From assembly GCF_013282575.1 (NCBI RefSeq), contig NZ_JAAAYE010000025.1, positions 25,264 to 89,263 on the forward strand: a stretch of 64,000 bases of DNA, given 5' to 3'. The notes beneath the pieces were generated by a model, which saw only the letters and a program-made list of their open reading frames with translations, did not search any database and had not been told where the DNA came from. The position numbers and the translations under genes are program-made. This DNA comes from Paraburkholderia sp. NMBU_R16 (GTDB lineage: Bacteria; Pseudomonadota; Gammaproteobacteria; Burkholderiales; Burkholderiaceae). The stretch's first letter is position 1; each line of letters starts with the position of its first letter. Shown piece after piece: positions 58,545 through 64,000 of the stretch.

Positions 58545-60269
58545 TCACCCGTGACGTTCGGCCGCAACGGGGGTACGCGGCGTGGCCGTCGACGTGAGCG
58601 CAATATTGCCCCTCAGTTCGCGGCGCAAGATTTTGCCGACGTTGGTTTTCGGCAATTCGCTGCGGAACTCGACGATCTTCGGCCGCTTGTACCCGGTCAA
58701 TTGCGTCTTGCAGAAAGCCAGGATATCGGCTTCGGTGAGCGCGGGATCCTTCTTGACGATAACGAGTTTGACGGCCTCGCCCGAATGCTCGTCCGGCACG
58801 CCGACGGCTGCGACCTCGAAAACACCGGGATGCTGCGCCACCACATCTTCGATCTCGTTCGGGTAGACGTTGAAGCCGGAAACCAGAATCATGTCCTTCT
58901 TGCGGTCGATGATTTTGAAATAGCCTCGCTCATCCATGACGCCGATATCGCCCGACTTGAAAAACCCGTCGGCCGTCATGACCTTGGCCGTCTCGTCGGG
59001 CCGATTCCAATAGCCTGCCATCACCTGCGGACCGCGAATGCAAATCTCGCCGGGCTGCCCGACGGGCACGGGGTTGTCGTTGTCGTCGCGAATCGACACC
59101 TCGGTGGACGGCAGCGGCACACCGATCGTGCCGCTGTACTCCGTGGCGGTAACCGGATTGCACACCGCCGAAGGCGAAGTTTCCGACAGACCGTAGCCTT
59201 CGATAATCGGCACGTGGGTACGCTCGAACCAACGCCGCGCGACCGCGTCCTGAACAGCCATCCCTCCCGCATTCGCGACGAGCAGCTTCGAGAAATCGAG
59301 CTTGCCGAAATCGGGATGATTGAGCATTGCGTTGTAGAGCGTGTTGACGGCCGGGAAGGTATTGATCGGATACCCCTGCAATTGCTTGATCATGCCGCCG
59401 ATATCGCGCGGGTTCGGGATCAGGATGCCGAGGCCTCCGCTTCGCACCGTCAGCAAGAAGCAGACGGTCAGCGCATAAATATGGTAAAGCGGCAACGCGA
59501 AAACGTTGATGATCTGCTCGACGTCCGCATGCAGTGCATGGGCCGGTTCATGCCAGGCGGCCGATTGCAACACGTTCGCCACGATATTGCCGTGCGTCAG
59601 CGTCGCGCCTTTTGCGACCCCGGTCGTACCGCCCGTATATTGTAGGAACGCGATGTCCGAGCGGCTTAGCCGGGCGGGTGCAAATGGCTGTCGTGCCCCC
59701 GCGGCCAACGCCTCGTTGAATTTGACGTGCCCGGGCAGATTCCACGCAGGCACCATCTTCTTCACCCGTCGCACGACGAAATTGACGATCACACCCTTTG
59801 CGCCCATGAGATCGCCCATCGACGCGACGATCACATGTTTGATTGCAGTGCGGCTCACCACCGCTTGCAGCGTTGCGGCGAAGTTTTCGAGCAGGACGAT
59901 GGCTTCGGCGCCGCTGTCCTTGAGCTGGTGCTCGAGTTCGCGGGGGGTGTAAAGCGGGTTGACGTTCACGACGACATAGCCGGCCCGCAAAATGGCAGCG
60001 ATGACGACGGGATATTGAAGGACGTTCGGCATCATGATCGCGATGCGCGCACCGCTGGCCAGCCCTCTCGATTGGAACCATGCGCCGAGTCCGCGCGACA
60101 TCGCGTCGAGCTCGCCATAGGTCAACGACTTGCCCATGCACACAAAAGCGCGTTTGCCGCTGTGCTCGCGAAAGCTTTCTTCGAGCATCTGGCTCACCGA
60201 GTCGTAGCTTGTCGCATCGATTTCGGCGGGGACGCCGGGCGGATACGACTTCAACCAGATCTTTTCCAT
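58545..60269 (-). CDS. fadD: Long-chain fatty acid--CoA ligase
   Basis: AMP-forming acyl-CoA synthetase that activates fatty acids for beta-oxidation or phospholipid use. The 574-residue protein has the AMP-binding motif YTGGTTGVAKGA (about 212-223), the EGYGLSETSP signature, and the C-terminal SGFNVYPNEIEDV and KTNVGKILRREL lysine motifs of FadD. A sigma-70-like promoter lies 43 nt upstream and GGGAG precedes the ATG. Chain-length preference is inferred from the FadD-like sequence. Confidence 0.92.
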   Translation of the reverse strand: MEKIWLKSYPPGVPAEIDATSYDSVSQMLEESFREHSGKRAFVCMGKSLTYGELDAMSRGLGAWFQSRGLASGARIAIMMPNVLQYPVVIAAILRAGYVVVNVNPLYTPRELEHQLKDSGAEAIVLLENFAATLQAVVSRTAIKHVIVASMGDLMGAKGVIVNFVVRRVKKMVPAWNLPGHVKFNEALAAGARQPFAPARLSRSDIAFLQYTGGTTGVAKGATLTHGNIVANVLQSAAWHEPAHALHADVEQIINVFALPLYHIYALTVCFLLTVRSGGLGILIPNPRDIGGMIKQLQGYPINTFPAVNTLYNAMLNHPDFGKLDFSKLLVANAGGMAVQDAVARRWFERTHVPIIEGYGLSETSPSAVCNPVTATEYSGTIGVPLPSTEVSIRDDNDNPVPVGQPGEICIRGPQVMAGYWNRPDETAKVMTADGFFKSGDIGVMDERGYFKIIDRKKDMILVSGFNVYPNEIEDVVAQHPGVFEVAAVGVPDEHSGEAVKLVIVKKDPALTEADILAFCKTQLTGYKRPKIVEFRSELPKTNVGKILRRELRGNIALTSTATPRTPVAAERHG

Positions 60270-60311
60270 GCGGCGTCTCCCTGTTTTTCGAATGATCGTG
60301 CGAAAAAGCGC

Positions 60312-60340
60312 ATCCTATCCGGTCGCCCCCCGCGAAACAA
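60312..60340 (-). promoter_or_regulatory. fadD promoter, sigma-70-like
   Basis: On the minus strand, -35 TTGTTT (60335-60340) and -10 TAGGAT (60312-60317) are 17 bp apart. The ATG is 43 nt further, with GGGAG about 9 nt before it. Confidence 0.6.
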
Positions 60341-60384
60341 CCGGATTAGACATCGACTTCCAACTCGAAGTGGGTAGCTGAGCG

Positions 60385-62469
60385 TCAGACTCGGACGCGT
60401 TCCACCTCGACCAGGCAGTCATAAAAAGTCGCCGATCCCCCGAGATCGGTCAGCGCCTGACTCGTCACCTGGTTGGCATTGCAGCCGTCGGGCGAGAGCT
60501 TTTTCCACCAGATCGAAAGGCCCACCACGACGCCCGTGCGTGCGCGGTCGGCCACGCGCGCCCGAGCCTTCATCGAGCCACGGTCGTTGTATACCCGCAC
60601 GATATCGCCATCCGCTATGCCGCGCGGTGCTGCATCGCACGGATGAATGTCGAGATGCGGCTCGCCCTCCGTCGCACGCAGGCTATCGATGTTCACGAAG
60701 CTGCTGTTCAGGAAGTTACGCGCCGGCGGCGAAATCATCGCCAACGGATAGCGGGCCGCCAGTTGCGGCGCGGCCTCGACCGATTCGTAGGGCGGCAGGT
60801 AGTCGGGCAGCGGATCACGCCCTTCCTGGGCGAGCAACGTACTGGCGAATTCGCACTTGCCCGAGGGCGTCGGAAAGGCGCCCTCGGCAAACGGTGCCTC
60901 GGGAATGTCGAGTTTGAGCCAGCCCTGCTTTTCGAGCGCCTCCCATGAGGCGCCGCGCAACGATGCGTCGTCCCACCGCAAAGCGGCGCGTGCGATGGTT
61001 TCGTCGCTTTCATAAAGCGCCGGCTCGTCGATTTCCATGCGGCGCGCAATGCCGCGGAATATCTCGCTGTTCGGCCGGGCTTGTCCGACAGGGGCAATCG
61101 CGGGCTGGTTCAGCATGACGTAGGTGTGGCCGTACGACTTGTGAATGTCGAGGTGCTCGAGCTGCGTGGTCGCGGGCAGAACGAGGTCGGCATAATCGAC
61201 GGTGTCAGTCTGAAAGTGCTCGAGCACGATCGTAAATAGATCTTCCCGTGCAAAGCCTGCCGCCACGCGCTCCGAATCGGGCGCAACCGCAACCGGATTC
61301 GAGTTGTAGACCACGATGGCTTCGACTTTCGGGCCGAAGACAGCATCCCCCGGATTAAGCAGAGCATCGCCGATAGCATTCATATTGATGGCGCGCGGTA
61401 GCGTCGTCGGCCAGCCCGGCAACAGATCGGGACGTTGCAGCGCCTGCTGGTTGACCGGAGCCCAATTGGATGCCGACAACAGCAGGCCACCGGCGGGCTC
61501 GCGCCAGGCTCCGGTCAGCGCTGGCAAACAAGCGATGGCGCGCGTCGCGTTTCCACCGCCACGCACGCGCTGCATGCCGTAGTTGAGCCGGATAGCCGCC
61601 TTGCGCGTTTTTCCGTAGAGACGCGCGAGTTCGACGACTTCGTCTTCTTCGATGCCACAGATCTGCGCGACGCGCGATGGCGGGTAAGCGAGCGCGCGTT
61701 CACGCAGCCCGTCGAAGCCGATCGTATAAGCGTCCACATAGTCGCGGTCGATCAGATTCTCGGCGATGAGAACGTTGATCATACCGAGCGCGAGTGCGGC
61801 GTCGGTACCGGGACGCAGCGCAATATGACGATGACACTTCTCAGCCGTTAGCGAGCGGTAAGGGTCGATGGCAACGAGCATCGCGCCGCGGCGCTTCGCC
61901 TCCTGTGCGCGGGTCCAGAAATGGAGGCTCGAGGCGATCGGATTGCCGCCCCAAATCAGAATGAGTTCGCTTTGCTCGAAGAACTCGAGGTGCATGCCCA
62001 CGCTCGCACCGTAGGTGTAGCGCAGGCCCGCCGCGCCGGCTGCCGAGCAAATCGTCCGCTCGAGCCGCGACGCGCCGAGCTTATGAAAGAACCGTTGTGC
62101 GACGCTCTCGCCCTGGACCAATCCCATGGTGCCGGCATAGCTATACGGCACCAGGGCTTCGGGCTCACGGCGGACGACTTCGGTCAGCCTGCTGGCCGCC
62201 AGCGTCAGCGCTTCATCCCAGCCGATGGGTGCAAATCGTCCCTCACCCTTTTTCCCGATTCGCTTGAGCGGAGTCGTCAATCGTGCAGGATGGTGTACGC
62301 GTTCGGGATACCGGCTCACTTTCGTGCAGAGCACACCCTGTGTGGGCGGATGATCGGGATCGCCCACCACTTTGACGGCCTTCCCCTCCTTGACTGTCAC
62401 GCGCATCGCACAGGTGTCGGGGCAATCGTGGGGGCAAACCGCGCGGGCAAACTCGAGGGGAGCGTTCAT
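60385..62469 (-). CDS. Molybdopterin oxidoreductase, [4Fe-4S] DMSO-reductase family
   Basis: 694-residue cytoplasmic member of the DMSO-reductase superfamily; no Tat signal is visible, so it is probably cytoplasmic. The N-terminal [4Fe-4S] site is Cys12-x3-Cys16-x3-Cys20-x27-Cys48. The Mo-bis-MGD domain (about 60-560, including WGGNPIASSLHFW and RLNYGMQRVRGGGN) is followed by a C-terminal MopB-like domain (about 580-690). No dedicated electron-transfer or chaperone gene is adjacent, so the partner and substrate are unknown. It is divergent from the M20 gene. Confidence 0.87.
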   Translation of the reverse strand: MNAPLEFARAVCPHDCPDTCAMRVTVKEGKAVKVVGDPDHPPTQGVLCTKVSRYPERVHHPARLTTPLKRIGKKGEGRFAPIGWDEALTLAASRLTEVVRREPEALVPYSYAGTMGLVQGESVAQRFFHKLGASRLERTICSAAGAAGLRYTYGASVGMHLEFFEQSELILIWGGNPIASSLHFWTRAQEAKRRGAMLVAIDPYRSLTAEKCHRHIALRPGTDAALALGMINVLIAENLIDRDYVDAYTIGFDGLRERALAYPPSRVAQICGIEEDEVVELARLYGKTRKAAIRLNYGMQRVRGGGNATRAIACLPALTGAWREPAGGLLLSASNWAPVNQQALQRPDLLPGWPTTLPRAINMNAIGDALLNPGDAVFGPKVEAIVVYNSNPVAVAPDSERVAAGFAREDLFTIVLEHFQTDTVDYADLVLPATTQLEHLDIHKSYGHTYVMLNQPAIAPVGQARPNSEIFRGIARRMEIDEPALYESDETIARAALRWDDASLRGASWEALEKQGWLKLDIPEAPFAEGAFPTPSGKCEFASTLLAQEGRDPLPDYLPPYESVEAAPQLAARYPLAMISPPARNFLNSSFVNIDSLRATEGEPHLDIHPCDAAPRGIADGDIVRVYNDRGSMKARARVADRARTGVVVGLSIWWKKLSPDGCNANQVTSQALTDLGGSATFYDCLVEVERVRV

Positions 62470-62623
62470 GAGGAAGGTCCTTGGCGATGCAATGAGCCGG
62501 TGCCGCCAATTCTATTACTTCCGCCGCGCTGGCCGGGCCGAATCGGCCGCGATCGAGTTCGGCGTAGAATGGATCGGACTGCGGCTAGTCAGTCTCGAAC
62601 CACTTACCGAAGTCGACCGTATC

Positions 62624-63826
62624 ATGAAACTCCTTCCTGAAGTCCTCGCTGCGCGCGAGGAAATCCAGTCGTTGCGACGAACGATCCATGCCCATCCGGA
62701 GTTGCGCTATGAGGAAGTCCGCACCTCCGAGCTTGTTGCGCGGCAGCTCGAACAATTGGGCATCGAAGTTCACCGGGGGCTCGGCAAAACAGGCGTGGTA
62801 GGGGTGTTGAAGCGCGGCACGGGGACGCGCTCCGTCGGCCTGCGCGCCGACATGGACGCCCTGCCGATCCACGAACTCAACAGCTTCGGCCACCGTTCCC
62901 AAAACGAGGGGAAGATGCACGCCTGCGGGCATGACGGACACACCGCAATGCTGCTGGGCGCGGCGCAGTATTTGGCGAAACACGGTGAGTTCGACGGTAC
63001 GATCGTTTTTATTTTTCAGCCGGCAGAAGAAGGCGGAGCCGGGGCACGAGCGATGATCGAGGACGGCCTCTTTTCCAGGTTTCCCGTCGACGCAGTCTTC
63101 GGCATTCACAATTGGCCTGGTTTAGCCGAAGGCTCGTTCGGTGTGACCGAGGGGCCGATCATGGCGTCGAGCAACGAATTCCGAATCGACATACGCGGCG
63201 TGGGCGCCCATGCGGCGCTGCCACATAACGGCCGCGATCCTGTTTTTGCCGCGGTCCAGCTCGCGAACGGGCTTCAGAGCATCATCACGCGGAACAAGAA
63301 GCCTATCGACACAGCGGTGCTTTCGATCACGCAGATCCATGCCGGAGATGCCGTCAACGTCATTCCCGATGAAGCGTGGCTCGCAGGAACGGTTCGCACG
63401 TTTACGACGGCAACGCTCGATCTGATTGAATCGCGGATGCGCAAGATCGCTGAAGCGACAGCTGCCGCTTACGATTGCTCCGCTGCCGTGACATTCCATC
63501 GCAACTATCCGCCGACGATCAACAGCGCCGAGGAAACGCGCTTTGCAGCCGAGGTCATGCGCGAGGTGGTGGGCGTCGAACGTGTCGATACGTCGATCGA
63601 GCCAACCATGGGTGCCGAGGATTTTTCGTTCATGCTGCAGGCGAAGCCCGGTTGCTATGCGTTTTTGGGCAACGGCGACGGCATGCACCGCGAGATGGGA
63701 CATGGCGCGGGTCCATGCATGCTTCACAACGCAAGTTACGATTTCAACGATGCGTTGTTGCCGATTGGCTCGACGTATTGGGTGCGACTCGCGCAGCGAT
63801 TCCTGGCGCCGGGCAGAAACGGTTAG
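62624..63826 (+). CDS. M20 family amidohydrolase (hippurate hydrolase-like)
   Basis: 400-residue metallopeptidase of the M20 family, which hydrolyses N-acyl or N-aroyl amino acids. Metal ligands are visible: MHACGHDGH (Cys/His), FQPAEEGGAG (Glu), IHNWPG and GAEDFSFM (Glu/Asp), plus a C-terminal His. The lid domain (about 180-300) includes the GVGAHAALPHNGRDP segment. ATG 62624 was chosen because the frame upstream of it lacks coding bias and overlaps the divergent molybdopterin gene. The family also includes indole-acetamide and acetylornithine relatives, so the substrate is not fixed. Confidence 0.87.
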   Translation: MKLLPEVLAAREEIQSLRRTIHAHPELRYEEVRTSELVARQLEQLGIEVHRGLGKTGVVGVLKRGTGTRSVGLRADMDALPIHELNSFGHRSQNEGKMHACGHDGHTAMLLGAAQYLAKHGEFDGTIVFIFQPAEEGGAGARAMIEDGLFSRFPVDAVFGIHNWPGLAEGSFGVTEGPIMASSNEFRIDIRGVGAHAALPHNGRDPVFAAVQLANGLQSIITRNKKPIDTAVLSITQIHAGDAVNVIPDEAWLAGTVRTFTTATLDLIESRMRKIAEATAAAYDCSAAVTFHRNYPPTINSAEETRFAAEVMREVVGVERVDTSIEPTMGAEDFSFMLQAKPGCYAFLGNGDGMHREMGHGAGPCMLHNASYDFNDALLPIGSTYWVRLAQRFLAPGRNG

Positions 63827-63880
63827 CTGGGATAGGGGCAGACGGCGCTCGGCGCGGTCCGTCCCGTCGGTTTGCGCAAA

Positions 63881-63920
63881 GCAAAAACCCCCGGTTCGCA
63901 TGTTGCGAACCGGGGGTTTT
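63881..63920. terminator. rRNA operon terminator, shared with the M20 gene
   Basis: A perfect 17-bp stem (AAAACCCCCGGTTCGCA / TGCGAACCGGGGGTTTT) with a 3-nt loop lies 8 nt beyond the 5S rRNA 3' end. T runs on both strands let it end the rRNA operon (-) and the M20 transcript (+). Confidence 0.9.
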
Positions 63921-63927
63921 CAATGGG

Positions 63928-64000
63928 GAGCCTGACGATTACCTACTTTCACACGGGCAATCCGCACTATCATCGGCGTGGAGTCGTTTCACGGTCCTGT
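63928..64000 (-). rRNA. 5S ribosomal RNA (3' part only)
   Basis: On the minus strand the last ~73 nt of a betaproteobacterial 5S rRNA are readable: GACCGTGAAACGACTCCACG through GTGTGAAAGTAGGTAATCGTC to the 3' end AGGCTC. The 5' part, and so probably the 23S and 16S genes of an rRNA operon, lie beyond the window edge. Confidence 0.93.

Noticed and set aside
63827..63880. Extra small gene between the M20 gene and the terminator
   Set aside because: Only 54 nt with no start, ribosome site or coding bias.

Overview
This 64 kb window is a gene-dense, high-GC chromosomal segment from a member of the Burkholderiaceae (Burkholderia sensu lato: Burkholderia, Paraburkholderia, Caballeronia, Trinickia or a relative; the genus is not resolved). 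The evidence is the gene order (aroQ-accB-accC-prmA; nrdA-nrdB next to a histone H1-like gene; rplU-rpmA-obg-proB; a complete dcw cluster followed by lpxC, dciA and secA), the strong GC3 bias, the Lys/Ala-rich H1-like protein, and the 5S rRNA at the right edge. Nearly everything is housekeeping. I see no insertion sequence, prophage, integron, CRISPR array, toxin-antitoxin pair or defence island.

Layout. 1-6.9 kb (+): aroQ (5' truncated by the window edge), accB, accC, prmA, a membrane zinc-ribbon DUF3426 protein, tpx, a PfkB-type kinase and a glycine-zipper lipoprotein. 7.0-14.8 kb (-): H1-like protein, class Ia ribonucleotide reductase nrdA-nrdB, ampD, a PP0621-type zinc protein and a CcsA/YpjD-type membrane protein. 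14.9-20.3 kb: ffh and a phosphoribosyltransferase (+), proS (-), rppH and a CNP1-like lipoprotein (+). 20.3-23.5 kb (-): rplU-rpmA-obgE-proB. 23.8-31.7 kb (+): ispB, tRNA-Pro(CGG), a CNNM/CorC-type protein, then a compact pilB-like/pilC/pilD-coaE-zapD-yacG run. 31.8-37.2 kb (-): mutT, DUF815 ATPase, argJ, secA. 37.5 kb (+): dciA. 38.1-57.4 kb (-): lpxC, then the dcw cluster, transcribed mraZ-rsmH-ftsL-ftsI-murE-murF-mraY-murD-ftsW-murG-murC-ddl-ftsQ-ftsA-ftsZ. 57.8-62.5 kb (-): coq7, fadD and a molybdopterin oxidoreductase. 62.6-63.8 kb (+): an M20 amidohydrolase. 63.9-64.0 kb (-): the 3' end of a 5S rRNA gene with its terminator.

How the genes work together. The dcw block makes the UDP-MurNAc-pentapeptide (murC, murD, murE, murF, ddl), loads it on the lipid carrier (mraY, murG) and builds the divisome (ftsL, ftsI, ftsW, ftsQ, ftsA, ftsZ). 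Most of its genes overlap by 4 bases as ATGA junctions, so translation is probably coupled, and a single strong promoter with four 10-bp MraZ-type repeats lies in front of mraZ. IspB supplies polyprenyl chains for quinones and Coq7 acts on ubiquinone. AmpD recycles the cell wall, LpxC commits to lipid A, and SecA and Ffh handle export. The nrdAB genes carry a textbook pair of NrdR boxes.

The least explained parts are not proteins. They are (i) a 220-nt chain of hairpins ending in a perfect + strand terminator between the H1-like gene and nrdB, (ii) a 789-nt hairpin-rich gap with its own minus-strand terminator between ftsZ and lpxC, and (iii) a roughly 325-nt nrdA leader with a Shine-Dalgarno-preceded small ORF overlapping the nrdA start. 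These are the best candidates for undescribed biology here.
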